Made by a program: the position numbers and the translations under genes. DNA of 64,000 nucleotides from Mesorhizobium sp. (GTDB taxonomy: Bacteria; Pseudomonadota; Alphaproteobacteria; Rhizobiales; Rhizobiaceae): NCBI GenBank assembly GCA_004017535.1, contig SAJS01000018.1, positions 62,001 through 126,000 of the forward strand, written 5' to 3'. This document shows, one piece after another, positions 46,805 to 58,061 of the stretch. The notes beneath the pieces are model-generated. The model had not been told where the DNA came from, did not search any database, and saw only the letters and a list, made by a program, of their open reading frames with translations. Numbering within the stretch: position 1 is the stretch's first letter; every line of letters starts with the position of its first letter.

Positions 46805-47629
46805 ATGAAACCATCGAAAGACATTTCCCGGCTGATTGAGATCATGGCCGCGCTGCGCGCGCCCAAGACCGGCTGCCCGTGGGATATCGAGCAGAACTTT
46901 TCGACCATCGCGCCCTACACGATCGAGGAAGCCTATGAAGTGGCCGACGCGATCGCGCGCGGCGATTTCGACGATTTGCGCGAGGAACTGGGCGACTTGC
47001 TGCTGCAGGTCGTCTATCACGCGCAGATGGCCGAAGAGATCGGCGAGTTCGCTTTCGGCGATGTCGTCGAGGCCATCACCACCAAGATGATCCGCCGCCA
47101 TCCGCACGTCTTCGGCGACGAGAAGGCGCGCAGCGCCGGCATGGCCAAGGGCATGTGGGAGAAGATCAAGGCTGAGGAGAAAGCTGAAAAGCGCAGTGCC
47201 CGCATCGCGCGCGGGCTCGATCCGGAAGATCACGGCAAGGGCTATCTCGACAGTGTGCCGGTGGCGCTCCCTGCCCTGACACGCGCGCTCAAGCTGCAGG
47301 AGAAGGCAGCGCGCGTCGGCTTCGATTGGAGCGAGGCAGCCCCCATCCTCGACAAGATCGAGGAGGAAATCGGCGAATTGCGCGAAGCACTCACCACGGG
47401 GGATGCCGCGCCGATCAAGGACGAGTTCGGCGACATGCTGTTTGCCGTCGTCAATCTCGGCCGCCATCTCAAGCTCGATTCGGAAGCGGCGCTCAGCGGC
47501 ACCAATGAAAAGTTTCGCTCGCGCTTCCACTATGTCGAGCAGGCCCTGGCGGCTTCGGGCGGCTCGCTGGAGAAGGCCACGCTCGACGAGATGGAAGCGC
47601 TGTGGCAGCAGGCAAAAAGCGCCAAGTAA
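46805..47629 (+). CDS. mazG: Nucleoside triphosphate pyrophosphohydrolase MazG
   Basis: A 274-residue protein with two tandem MazG helical domains. The first, with GCPWDIEQNF, YTIEEAYEVADAI and EELGDLLLQVVYH, holds the ExxE...D metal site. The second repeats EEIGELREAL and DEFGDMLFAVVNLGRHL. It hydrolyses NTPs to NMP and pyrophosphate and helps sanitise nucleotide pools. It is convergent with hflX, the stops being only nine nt apart. Confidence 0.93.
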   Translation: MKPSKDISRLIEIMAALRAPKTGCPWDIEQNFSTIAPYTIEEAYEVADAIARGDFDDLREELGDLLLQVVYHAQMAEEIGEFAFGDVVEAITTKMIRRHPHVFGDEKARSAGMAKGMWEKIKAEEKAEKRSARIARGLDPEDHGKGYLDSVPVALPALTRALKLQEKAARVGFDWSEAAPILDKIEEEIGELREALTTGDAAPIKDEFGDMLFAVVNLGRHLKLDSEAALSGTNEKFRSRFHYVEQALAASGGSLEKATLDEMEALWQQAKSAK

Positions 47630-47637
47630 ACAGCCGG

Positions 47638-49026
47638 TTAGCTGCCGCTCTTGCGATGCAGGCGGCTCTCGATCTCCTGCCGGGCGCTATGCGTGGCCGT
47701 GAGCGACAGGGTGACGCTGCCGTCCTCATTGTCGGTGCGCGAAACGACATCGCCATTGCGGTAGAGCCAGTCGACCTGGCCGAGCTGGGCCGGGCTCAAC
47801 GTCACCGTCATCGTTTCCAGCTCGCCCGACACGCGCGTCTCGATGAGCGCCTTCAGCGTGTCCAGTCCCTCGCCGGTCACCGCCGAAATCGCGATCGGTG
47901 GAGACTTGCCGCTCGCGCCCACCGCAAGCAGCCGCTCGCGATTGCCTTCGTCGAGCAGGTCGATCTTGTTCCAGACCTCGATCACGCGGTTCGTGTCGGC
48001 GGCGTCGACGCCGAGATCGGCAAGGATGCGTTCGACATCGTCAGCCTGGGCCGCCGTGTCCGGATCGGAGATGTCGCGCAAATGCAGCACCAGATCGGCT
48101 TCGACGACCTCTTCCAGCGTCGCCCGAAAGGCGGCCACAAGATGAGTCGGCAGGTCGGAGATGAAGCCGACCGTATCCGACAGGATGATCGGCGTGCCGT
48201 GCGGCAGCCGCACGCGCCGCAAGGTGGGGTCGAGCGTGGCGAACAGCATGTCCTCGGCCAGCACCCCCGCCCCGGTCAGCCGGTTGAACAGCGTCGACTT
48301 GCCGGCATTGGTGTAGCCGACGATCGCCATCACCGGAAAAGGCACCTTCTTGCGCTTGGCGCGGTGCAGGTCGCGCGTGCGCCGCACTGTTTCCAGCTCG
48401 TGCTTCAGCTTGGTGATCTTGTCCTGCAGGATGCGGCGGTCGGATTCGATCTGGGTTTCGCCGGGGCCGCCGAGGAAACCGGCGCCGCCGCGCTGCCGTT
48501 CGAGATGGGTCCAGCTGCGCACCAGCCGGCCCTTCTGGTAGTTGAGATGCGCGAGCTCAACCTGCAGCGTGCCTTCCTTGGTGCGCGCCCGCTCGCCGAA
48601 GATCTCCAGGATGAGCCCGGTGCGATCGAGCACCTTGGCGTTCAGTTCCTTTTCGAGATTGCGCTGCTGAACCGGCGTCAGCGGATGGTCGACAATGACC
48701 AGCTCCGCCTTGCGTTCTTTCACGATGTCGGCGAACTCGGCTACCTTGCCGCTGCCGAGCAGCGTGGCCGGACGCGGATCGGCGACCGTCACCACCGCGG
48801 TGTGGACTGGGTTGAGATCGATGGCGCTGGCAAGCCCGACCGCCTCGTCATGGCGGGCATCGGCCGAGCGGGTCAGACGCGGCCGGCTGGTTTCCTCGTC
48901 GCCACGAGGCTGGCGGGTAAGCACCGGCACAATGACAACAGCCCGGGTCGGATCCTTGGCTTCCGGCCCGAGTTGATGTCCTTGTTTTCCGCGAACGCTG
49001 CGGTCCGCGTCCTTATCTCGTGCCAA
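47638..49026 (-). CDS. hflX: Ribosome-associated GTPase HflX
   Basis: A 462-residue GTPase that binds the 50S subunit and rescues or splits stalled ribosomes. It has an N-terminal HflX domain with LGSGKVAEFADI, a coiled-coil linker including GPGETQIESDRRIL, and a G domain with P-loop GYTNAGKS near residue 235, DTVGF and NKIDL. The start appears to be TTG 49026, immediately after the hfq stop codon; the N-terminal 30 residues are poorly conserved, so an internal start is possible. The hfq-hflX order is standard. Confidence 0.9.
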   Translation of the reverse strand: MARDKDADRSVRGKQGHQLGPEAKDPTRAVVIVPVLTRQPRGDEETSRPRLTRSADARHDEAVGLASAIDLNPVHTAVVTVADPRPATLLGSGKVAEFADIVKERKAELVIVDHPLTPVQQRNLEKELNAKVLDRTGLILEIFGERARTKEGTLQVELAHLNYQKGRLVRSWTHLERQRGGAGFLGGPGETQIESDRRILQDKITKLKHELETVRRTRDLHRAKRKKVPFPVMAIVGYTNAGKSTLFNRLTGAGVLAEDMLFATLDPTLRRVRLPHGTPIILSDTVGFISDLPTHLVAAFRATLEEVVEADLVLHLRDISDPDTAAQADDVERILADLGVDAADTNRVIEVWNKIDLLDEGNRERLLAVGASGKSPPIAISAVTGEGLDTLKALIETRVSGELETMTVTLSPAQLGQVDWLYRNGDVVSRTDNEDGSVTLSLTATHSARQEIESRLHRKSGS

Positions 49027-49272
49027 TCAGGCGCCCTGGCTTTCCTCGCCATCGAACATCTGAACCGGCTGGCTCGGCATGATCGTGGAAATGGCGTGCT
49101 TGTAGACGAGCTGGGAGTGCCCGTCGCGCCGCAACAACACACAAAAATTGTCGAACGAAGTGACGACGCCGGTCAGCTTCACGCCGTTGATGAGGAAGAT
49201 GGTAAGTGGATTTTTGCTCTTGCGAACTGAATTCAGGAACAGGTCCTGAAGGTTTTGCGATCGTTCCGCCAT
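49027..49272 (-). CDS. hfq: RNA-binding protein Hfq
   Basis: The 81-residue hexameric Sm-like RNA chaperone that pairs small RNAs with mRNAs. Sm1 ([19 protein letters not shown]) and Sm2 ([11 protein letters not shown]) are intact, including the N-terminal QNLQDLFLN segment that binds U-rich RNA ends. ATG 49272 matches the family start; the frame is open further upstream but not conserved. The gene lies between dat and hflX, downstream of the Ntr operon, as in other Hyphomicrobiales. Confidence 0.97.
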   Translation of the reverse strand: MAERSQNLQDLFLNSVRKSKNPLTIFLINGVKLTGVVTSFDNFCVLLRRDGHSQLVYKHAISTIMPSQPVQMFDGEESQGA

Positions 49273-49415
49273 TGTTTTTGTCTTTCGCCGATCCCCTTCG
49301 GTCTGCGGGCCAGTGCGCCAAATTACGCGGCACCTGTCAAGCGCGCAAACCCCCTCTTGCCGTTTAAACGACAAGCAGAACGAGATAGTTGAGGTTTATT
49401 CCACCTTTGCGGTTA

Positions 49416-50285
49416 TCAGGCTGGACTTTTTTCCGCAACGTCAAAAAAAGCCTGCCGCAACGAAAGTGTCATAGAACCAGGGTGGCCGTTTGCTATCGGC
49501 GCGCCGTCGATTTCGACCACCGGCATGGCGATCGTGGTCGCCGAACTGATGAACGCTTCCCTGGCCGCCTTGGCCTCAGTGACCGAAAAACCGCGCTCCT
49601 CTATCTTGAGGCCGAGCTTGGCGGCGACATCGAAAAGCGTCGTGCGAGTGATGCCGCGCAGGATGCCGTGCTCGGCCGGCCGGGTCACCAGGACGCCGTC
49701 CGTTGTGACAATCCAGGCATTGGAAGAGCCGCCTTCCTTGACGTTGCCATCGGCGTCGACGAACCAGGCTTCCTGGGCGCCGGCTTCCTTGGCCTTCTGC
49801 TTGGCAAGCACATTGGGCAAAAGGCCCGTGCTTTTGATGTCGACGCGGTCCCAGCGATTCTCAGGCACGGTGATGACCTTGATGCCGGTCTCCACCCGCT
49901 TCGCATTCGCCGCCGGATCGGCTTTCCTGGCGGTTATGACCAGGGAAGATTGCGTGCCTGCCGGCGGAAAAACGAACTCGCGGCTGGCGACGCCGCGCGT
50001 CACCTGCACATAGACGAGGCCGTTGACCACGCCATTGCGGTTGACCACCTCGCGCAGCAGCAGCGGCAGGACGCCTTCCGATACGGGCCAGGCGATCGAC
50101 AGTTCGTTCAGCGAGCGCTTGAGCCGGGTAAGATGGCGCGGCATGTCGACGATATGGCCGCGCGCCACCTCGCAGACCTCATAGACGCCGTCGGCGAACT
50201 GGTAGCCGCGGTCCTCGATATGGACGCTGGCTTGGGCATGGACGACATAGCGCCCGTTGACATAGGCAATGCGCGGCATGGGCAT
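49416..50285 (-). CDS. dat: D-amino acid aminotransferase (PLP class IV)
   Basis: A 289-residue class IV aminotransferase. VHIEDRGYQFADGVYEVCEV, the PLP-Lys segment DIKSTGLLPNVLAKQ with Lys near residue 149, and the ITRTTLFDVAAKLG and FISSATT segments place it with D-alanine/branched-chain aminotransferases. D-alanine aminotransferase is most likely, making D-Glu or D-Ala for peptidoglycan. It stands between ntrX and hfq; a palindrome separates it from ntrX, so it may have its own promoter. Confidence 0.87.
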   Translation of the reverse strand: MPMPRIAYVNGRYVVHAQASVHIEDRGYQFADGVYEVCEVARGHIVDMPRHLTRLKRSLNELSIAWPVSEGVLPLLLREVVNRNGVVNGLVYVQVTRGVASREFVFPPAGTQSSLVITARKADPAANAKRVETGIKVITVPENRWDRVDIKSTGLLPNVLAKQKAKEAGAQEAWFVDADGNVKEGGSSNAWIVTTDGVLVTRPAEHGILRGITRTTLFDVAAKLGLKIEERGFSVTEAKAAREAFISSATTIAMPVVEIDGAPIANGHPGSMTLSLRQAFFDVAEKSPA

Positions 50286-50372
50286 CCTCAGCGAAATATC
50301 CGGCTTTCTTAGGCGATTCCGCCCCGGCCGTAATGAACAATCGCGTGGGCCAAGCCAGCCCTGGGAGTCTTA

Positions 50373-50418
50373 AGCAATTCCGGACGGAAGACCGCTACGC
50401 ACTTTTCCTGGAATTGCT
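50373..50418. repeat. Dispersed intergenic palindrome, copy 4
   Basis: AGCAATTCC and GGAATTGCT are inverted ends around a core GACCGCTACGCACTTTTCC. The core matches that of 18959-19003 with few changes, although the ends differ. It overlaps the gap between the ntrX stop and dat. Confidence 0.65.
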
Positions 50419-50419
50419 T

Positions 50420-51781
50420 CTACACACCCAGCGACTTCAGCTTGCGATGCAGAGCCGAACGCTCCATGCCGATGAACTCGGCCGTTTTCGAAATGTTGCC
50501 GCCGAAGCGGTTTATCTGGGCAATCAGATAGTCCTTCTCGAACTGCTCGCGCGCCTCGCGCAACGGCAGCGCCATGATGTGCTGGTCCGACTGGTTGGGT
50601 GTGCGTGGCATCACATCGCCGATCTCGGAGGGCAGAAGGTCGGCGGTGATCGGCGCATCGGCCTCTTCACCGCGCGCCAGAATCATCAGCCGTTCGACAT
50701 TGTTGCGCAGTTGGCGAACGTTGCCAGGCCAGTTGTGGGCCTGCAGCACGGCCAGCGCATCGTCGCCGATGCGGCGCGGCTTGATGCCGGCCTGGCGTGC
50801 GATCTGCTTCATGAAATTGTCGACGAGATAGGGAATGTCCTCGCGCCGCTCGGCAAGGCCCGGCACCATGACCGGAACCACCGCCAGGCGGTGGTAGAGG
50901 TCCTCGCGGAAGCGGCCGTCGGCGATCATCGCCTCGAGGTTTTGCGAGGTGGACGAGATGATGCGGACATCGACCTTGACGCGCTTGGTGCCGCCTACCC
51001 GCTCGAATTGCTGCTCGACCAGCACGCGCAGGATTTTGTTTTGCGTTTCGCGCGGCATGTCGGCGACTTCGTCGATATAGAGGATGCCGCGATGTGCTTC
51101 CTCCAGCGCGCCGACCTTGCGCTCGGTGCCGTTCGATTCGGTGCCGAACAGCTCGATCTCCATGCGCTCGGGGGTGATTGTGGCCGCGCTCAGCGTCACG
51201 AACGGACCAGCCTTGCGCGACGACAGGGCGTGGATGGCGCGCGCCGTCAGCTCCTTGCCGGAGCCGGACGGGCCGACGATCATGACGCGGCTGTTGGTGG
51301 GCGCGACGCGCTCGATGGTCTGCCGCAGCTGGCTCATGGCCGACGACATTCCGATCAGATCGAAGGTCTCGCCGCTGCGCTGCTTGAGGTCGGAGACCTC
51401 GCGCCGCAGCTTGGACGTCTCCAGAGCGCGCTCGGCGATCAGGATGAGGCGATCGGCCTTGAACGGCTTCTCGATGAAGTCGTAGGCGCCGCGCCGGATG
51501 GCCGACACCGCCGTTTCGATGTTCCCGTGACCGGAGATCATCACCACCGGCATGTTGGGGTGCATGGTCTTGATCTCGTCGAGCAGCGCCAGACCGTCGA
51601 GGCGTGAGCCCTGCAGCCAGATGTCGAGAAAAATCAGCCGCGGCGCGCGGTCGGCGATCGCCGCAAGCGCGCTGTCGGCGTCATGCGCCGTACGAGTTTC
51701 ATGACCCTCGTCGCTCAGGATACCGGCGACAAGTTCGCGGATGTCTTCCTCGTCATCGACGATGAGAATGTCAGACGCCAT
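50420..51781 (-). CDS. ntrX: Nitrogen-related response regulator NtrX
   Basis: A 453-residue two-component regulator. The receiver domain (Asp near residue 53 in IFLDIWLQG) is followed by an AAA+ domain with Walker A VGPSGSGKE near 172 and Walker B GILYIDEVADMP. A Fis-type HTH closes the protein. The sigma-54 contact loop GAFTGA is replaced by ESNGTER, as known for NtrX, so it is not expected to activate sigma-54 directly. ATG 51781 overlaps the ntrY stop by 11 nt. Its partner is NtrY. Confidence 0.95.
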   Translation of the reverse strand: MASDILIVDDEEDIRELVAGILSDEGHETRTAHDADSALAAIADRAPRLIFLDIWLQGSRLDGLALLDEIKTMHPNMPVVMISGHGNIETAVSAIRRGAYDFIEKPFKADRLILIAERALETSKLRREVSDLKQRSGETFDLIGMSSAMSQLRQTIERVAPTNSRVMIVGPSGSGKELTARAIHALSSRKAGPFVTLSAATITPERMEIELFGTESNGTERKVGALEEAHRGILYIDEVADMPRETQNKILRVLVEQQFERVGGTKRVKVDVRIISSTSQNLEAMIADGRFREDLYHRLAVVPVMVPGLAERREDIPYLVDNFMKQIARQAGIKPRRIGDDALAVLQAHNWPGNVRQLRNNVERLMILARGEEADAPITADLLPSEIGDVMPRTPNQSDQHIMALPLREAREQFEKDYLIAQINRFGGNISKTAEFIGMERSALHRKLKSLGV

Positions 51782-54062
51782 TACCGACCTTTTCAGTTTC
51801 TCGTTCGTGTTCGTTTCGACCTTCACCGCGTGGCGGCGCGGCTACGACCGTCGCCGGCGGCAGGATGATCGAGATCATCGCGCCCCGGCCACCATGGAAA
51901 TCCGCTGGCGCGTCGTGCAATTCGAGACGGCCGCCATGGTCTTCCACGATCTTCTTGACGATAGCGAGGCCAAGCCCAGTGCCCTTCTCGCGCGTCGTCA
52001 TATAGGGCTCGAGAAGCCTTTGGCGATTCTCGCGCGGCAGCCCCTTGCCGTTGTCGATAACGTCGATTCGTATGGTGCCATCTTGGCGCCCCGCTTGAAT
52101 CCGGATTGTGCCGTCCGAACGGTCCTCCGGATCAAGCCCGTCGATCGCCTCGGCGGCGTTCTTGATGACGTTGCCGAAGGCCTGCGCCATCAGACGGCTG
52201 TCGAAAGTGCCCTTCAACGGCTCGCTGCCGAAATCGCGCTCGAAGGCGATGTCGGGGCGGCTGACCTCGACCAGGAAGGAGGCCTCGCGCAGCGACTCAC
52301 GCAGATCGATCGCCTTCATCTCCGGCTTCGGCATGCGGGCGAAGGCCGAGAATTCGTCGACCATGCGGCCGATGTCCTCGACCTGGCGGATGATGGTGTC
52401 GGTGCACTGGTCGAAGACCTCGCGATCCTCGGTGATGACCTTGCCGTAGCGGCGCCTGATGCGCTCGGCCGAAAGCTGGATCGGGGTCAGCGGGTTCTTG
52501 ATCTCATGCGCGATGCGCCGCGCCACATCAGCCCAGGCCGAAGAACGCTGCGCCTGGACGAGATCGGTGATGTCGTCGACCGTGACCACGTAGGATTTCT
52601 CTTCCTCGCCGTCGTCGCCGGACTCGACGGTGACCTGGACGTTGAAAGTGCGCTCCAGGCCGGTGCGGAAGAAGGTCACCTGCTCGCGGTAGACCGGCTT
52701 GCCCGACTGGCGTCCGATCTCGAAAACCCGGCCGACAAGGGGCAGGACCGCCGAAAGATTCTGGCCGAGCGTCGCGCTTGCCGAAATCGCCAGCATGGTT
52801 TCGGCCGAGCGATTGACGATGGTGATGATGCCGTAGGGATCGACGCCTATGACACCGGCGGTGACGCCGGCCAGCACCGCCTCCGAGAAACGCCGGCGCT
52901 CGTCGATCAGATCCTTGGCCGAGAGGAGCTCGTTGCGCTGCGATTTGAGCTCGAGGATCATGTTGTTGAAGGTATCGCCGAGCGAGGCGACGTCGCCGTC
53001 GGACTGGCGCACGGGGACAGCGACGTCGAGATTGCCGGTGGCCACCTCGTCGGCGGCGCCGATCAGCTGGCGGATCGGCCGCACGATCCGGTCGGCGACG
53101 GCGATGCCGGTCCAGATAGCCGACAGGATGATGATCAGCGTGAGCGACAGGTAAGGCAGTGCAAAGGCGACCTGCGAGGTCCGGCGGTTGTCCTCCAGAT
53201 TGCGGTATTCGTCGGTGTTGGCCTTGACGATCTGGCGCGCCTTGATGACGTCGGGATCGACCAGCCGGATCGTATAGAGGTAAAGCCCTTCGATCTCGCG
53301 CAGCTTGATGATGGCGCCCATGATGTTGCGGGTGCGCGGCTCTATAAGAACCGGCTTGCCGTCGGACGCCGTGTCGACGGCGCCGGAGGGCGGCTCCGGC
53401 ATCGGGAAATCGGCATCGGTCTTGGCGTTCATGACGAACGAGCCGTCTGGCTTGATCAAGGCCGCATGCGCCAGTCCGCGTCCAACGGCTTCCTTGTTCA
53501 GCAAATCGAGGAAACCACCCCGGTCGAGGCCGTAGAGCGTGCGCGAGGCATCGAGATCGTATGCCATCGACAGTGTCGTGCCCTGCAGGTTGCGCGCGTT
53601 CTCCTGCACATAGGCGTCGGCGATCGACAGCGACGAGTTGACGATCGTCTTGGTGCGGATCTCGAACCAGCGGTCGAGGCCGATGTCGAGCGTGATCGAG
53701 GCGATGATCGCCACCATGATGGCCGGGATGGCAGCGACAAGGGCGAACATGGCGACGATGCGCACATGCAGCCGCGAGGCGGCCCTGCCGTGGCGCCGCG
53801 CCAGAACGATGCGGCGCACCTCGCGGGCGATCAGCGCGATCAGGAACAGGACGAAGACGGCATTAGCCGCGACCAGCGCCCAGGTCGTGTCGGCGGTCGG
53901 CGCGATGGGCGTTGCGCCGACCAGGATCGCAAACGAGATCGCCGCCGTGATCACCGCGCCGGCGATGGCGACCACGCCGGGCAGCGCCAGCAGCCGTCGG
54001 CCGTCACGCGTGCCGGTCTGGCTGAAAAGCGGTTGGTTCAGGGTCGGAGCCTCAGCTGCCAT
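51771..54062 (-). CDS. ntrY: Sensor histidine kinase NtrY
   Basis: A 763-residue membrane sensor. Three to four hydrophobic segments in the first 120 residues and one near 310 bracket a periplasmic domain. A HAMP segment, a PAS domain (about 395-500), a dimerisation/phosphoacceptor region with His in [17 protein letters not shown], and an HATPase with NVIKNAAEAID, DNGKGLP and GTGLGLAIVKKIVEDHGG follow. It partners with NtrX in nitrogen and redox-related control. It lies 127 nt downstream of ntrC, a gap in which a separate promoter may lie. Confidence 0.95.
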   Translation of the reverse strand: MAAEAPTLNQPLFSQTGTRDGRRLLALPGVVAIAGAVITAAISFAILVGATPIAPTADTTWALVAANAVFVLFLIALIAREVRRIVLARRHGRAASRLHVRIVAMFALVAAIPAIMVAIIASITLDIGLDRWFEIRTKTIVNSSLSIADAYVQENARNLQGTTLSMAYDLDASRTLYGLDRGGFLDLLNKEAVGRGLAHAALIKPDGSFVMNAKTDADFPMPEPPSGAVDTASDGKPVLIEPRTRNIMGAIIKLREIEGLYLYTIRLVDPDVIKARQIVKANTDEYRNLEDNRRTSQVAFALPYLSLTLIIILSAIWTGIAVADRIVRPIRQLIGAADEVATGNLDVAVPVRQSDGDVASLGDTFNNMILELKSQRNELLSAKDLIDERRRFSEAVLAGVTAGVIGVDPYGIITIVNRSAETMLAISASATLGQNLSAVLPLVGRVFEIGRQSGKPVYREQVTFFRTGLERTFNVQVTVESGDDGEEEKSYVVTVDDITDLVQAQRSSAWADVARRIAHEIKNPLTPIQLSAERIRRRYGKVITEDREVFDQCTDTIIRQVEDIGRMVDEFSAFARMPKPEMKAIDLRESLREASFLVEVSRPDIAFERDFGSEPLKGTFDSRLMAQAFGNVIKNAAEAIDGLDPEDRSDGTIRIQAGRQDGTIRIDVIDNGKGLPRENRQRLLEPYMTTREKGTGLGLAIVKKIVEDHGGRLELHDAPADFHGGRGAMISIILPPATVVAAPPRGEGRNEHERETEKVGNGV

Positions 54063-54189
54063 GTCGCGGTACAGAGTCGGTCATTGCGTCGGATGTATGC
54101 AACGCATTGTGGCGATTATGCAACAAGTGTGGCCGAGGACGAAATCTTTCCCCCGTCAACTCGCCGATTGCCGCAAGCACGAGGCGGGA

Positions 54190-55646
<1,457 letters not shown>

Positions 55647-55650
<4 letters not shown>

Positions 55651-56783
55651 TTGCGGTCTCCTTCTGCTTCATCGCCTGAGCCGGGCGAAGTCTCCTTCCA
55701 GGCCGGCATCAGGACGCGGAACGTGGTGCCCCGCGGCGTCGAATCGCATTCGATGATGCCGCCATGCTCGCCGACGATCTTGGCGACCAGTGCCAGCCCG
55801 AGGCCGGAGCCATTCGGCTTGGTGGTGATGAACGGATCGAAGAGGATCGGCAGGATGTCTTCCGATACGCCCGGACCGTTGTCGTGCACGCAGAATTCCA
55901 GCGGCAGCGAGACGCGGTCCTGCGTTCCAGGTACGGAAACGCGGATGCCCGGACGAAAGGCCGTCGACAGCACGATCTCACCCTGCGGATCCGATCCGAT
56001 CGCCTCGGCGGCATTCTTCACCAGGTTGAGAAAGACCTGGATCAGCTGGTCGCGGTTGGCGAAGACCGGAGGCAATGATGGATCATATTCCTCCAAGATC
56101 TTGATTCGCCTGGCAAAGCCGTTCTTGGCGATCGCCTTCACGTGATCGAGCACGACGTGAATGTTGACGGGGTAGCGCTCGATCGGCCGCTCATCAGAAA
56201 ACACTTCCATGCGGTCGACCAACGATACGATGCGGTCGGTTTCGTCCGTGATCAGGCGGGTGAGCGCCCGGTCCTCGTCGGAAGCCGACAGTTCGAGCAA
56301 CTGCGCCGCGCCCCTGATGCCGGAGAGCGGGTTCTTGATCTCGTGCGCCAGCATGGCGGCCAGGCCGGTGACGGAGCGCGCAGCACCGCGATGCGTCATC
56401 TGGCGGTCGATCTTGTCGGCCATCGACCGTTCCTGGAACATGACGACGACGGAACCCGGAAACTCGGGCACCGGCGCGACATAGAGATCGACCATCTTCT
56501 CGATGCCGAGGCGCGGCGACGAGACGTCGACGCGGTATTCGTTGACCGGCGCGCGGCGCTCGCGCACTTGGTCGACAAGCGTCAGCAGCGGGCTGCCGAA
56601 CGGCACCAGCTTGGACAGCGTGTTGCGGGCAAGCATGGTCGCGCTGGAGCGGAAGAAATCCTCGGCATCCGCATTGGCGAAAGTGATGAAGCCGTCGGGA
56701 TCGACCATGATCACCGGGCGGCGGATGGTGTTGAGCACGATGTTGGCGGCGTCCGCCACCTGCTGCGGGGCATTGGCCTTCAT
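55647..56783 (-). CDS. ntrB: Nitrogen regulation sensor kinase NtrB (NR(II))
   Basis: A 378-residue soluble histidine kinase. A PAS domain (residues about 14-120) is followed by the phosphoacceptor His in [22 protein letters not shown] and the HATPase with [19 protein letters not shown] and [21 protein letters not shown] protein governs its kinase/phosphatase balance in the family. Its start overlaps the dusB stop by four bases, making dusB-ntrB-ntrC one transcript. Confidence 0.96.
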
Positions 56784-57808
56784 GCCGCCCTCCGCAGGCT
56801 ATCCGACGGCAAGCTGTCGGTGAATACGCGGCGCAATTCGGAGACGATCCCCGCCGGTTCGAACGATGTGAGGATACGTTTGCGTTGTTCGGCGCAAACA
56901 CCTGGAGCATAGCGGTCAAGATACCAGCTGAGATGCTTGCGCGCCTGGCGCAGCCCGCTTTCGACGCCGTAGAACGCCAGCATGTCCTCGTAATGCGAGA
57001 CGACGTAATCGGTTAACTCATGCGGCGTCAGTGGAATACCCTGTGTCTTTGCGCCGCCCGCGGCTGCCGCAATGCCGCCGGCGACCCACGGCGCGCCGTA
57101 ATGCGCGCGGCCGATCATCACCGCGTCGGCGCCGGATTGATCGAGGATCGCCGCTGCTTCCTCAGGCGAGCCGACATCGCCATTGGCCACCACGGGAATC
57201 GACACGGCCTGCTTGACGCGCGCGATGGCGCGCCAGTCGGCCTTGCCCTGATAGAATTGGCAGCGCGTGCGGCCATGCACGGTCACCATGCTTACGCCGG
57301 CCTGTTCGGCGCGCCGCGCCAGCATTGGAGCGTTGAGCGCGCTTTCGTCCCAGCCCAGCCGCATCTTGACCGTCACCGGCACCGAAACGGCGCCGACCAC
57401 CGCCTCGATCAGCGACAGCGCGTGGTCGAGGTCGCGCATCAACGCCGAGCCGGCATAGCCGCCGGTCACCTTCTTCGCAGGGCAGCCCATGTTGATGTCG
57501 ATGATATCGGCGCCCTCACCCGCCGCGATTCGCGCGGCCTCGCCCATATGGGCGGCCTCGCGGCCGGCCAGTTGCACCATATGAACCGGCAGGCCGGAAT
57601 GACGTATACGAAGGTCGCAGCCCGCCCTGCCTTTGGCCAGTTCGCCGCTCGCCACCATTTCCGACACAACCAGCCCCGCGCCATGCGCGTGGGCGCGCTG
57701 CCGGAACGGCTCGTCGGTGATGCCCGACATCGGCGCGAGGAAAACCCGATTGCGGATTTTTGCCCCGCCGACATCAAGTGGCGATGCCAAAGTGGTCAGT
57801 TCAGCCAT
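56780..57808 (-). CDS. dusB: tRNA-dihydrouridine synthase B (NifR3)
   Basis: A 342-residue FMN enzyme that reduces uridines in the tRNA D loop. The [14 protein letters not shown] opening, the catalytic Cys in [11 protein letters not shown] (near residue 103), MRLGWDE and [10 protein letters not shown] segments, and [10 protein letters not shown] are present. As nifR3 it is the usual first gene of the alphaproteobacterial ntrBC operon. ATG 57808 fits the family; the upstream 21 codons are not conserved. The operon promoter should lie between it and the palindrome near 57.9 kb. Confidence 0.95.
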   Translation of the reverse strand: MAELTTLASPLDVGGAKIRNRVFLAPMSGITDEPFRQRAHAHGAGLVVSEMVASGELAKGRAGCDLRIRHSGLPVHMVQLAGREAAHMGEAARIAAGEGADIIDINMGCPAKKVTGGYAGSALMRDLDHALSLIEAVVGAVSVPVTVKMRLGWDESALNAPMLARRAEQAGVSMVTVHGRTRCQFYQGKADWRAIARVKQAVSIPVVANGDVGSPEEAAAILDQSGADAVMIGRAHYGAPWVAGGIAAAAGGAKTQGIPLTPHELTDYVVSHYEDMLAFYGVESGLRQARKHLSWYLDRYAPGVCAEQRKRILTSFEPAGIVSELRRVFTDSLPSDSLRRAA

Positions 57809-57938
57809 GCACAAAAACCAAGCATGTTCGATCGTTGCACATTCTCTAGCCAGAAGTGCCGCGCTGTGCAACGCGCAATGACGTCACATTAAGGCGCATT
57901 TTGGAAAATGCTGGCCATCGGCCATCACCCCGACTAGA

Positions 57939-57982
57939 GCATGATGCCGAAAAGTGTGAGCGGTTTTCGGCCGACATCATGC
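57939..57982. repeat. Dispersed intergenic palindrome, copy 5
   Basis: GCATGATG and CATCATGC are inverted ends around a core CCGAAAAGTGTGAGCGGTTTTCGG. It is almost the reverse complement of the element at 18959-19003. It lies between the divergent dusB and ispDF genes. Confidence 0.75.
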
Positions 57983-58061
57983 TCTACTTCTTTGATTTGG
58001 AGACGGATTCAGATTTCAGGTCGAATCGACCTGAAATCATCCGGCTCTAGGACCGATCGGA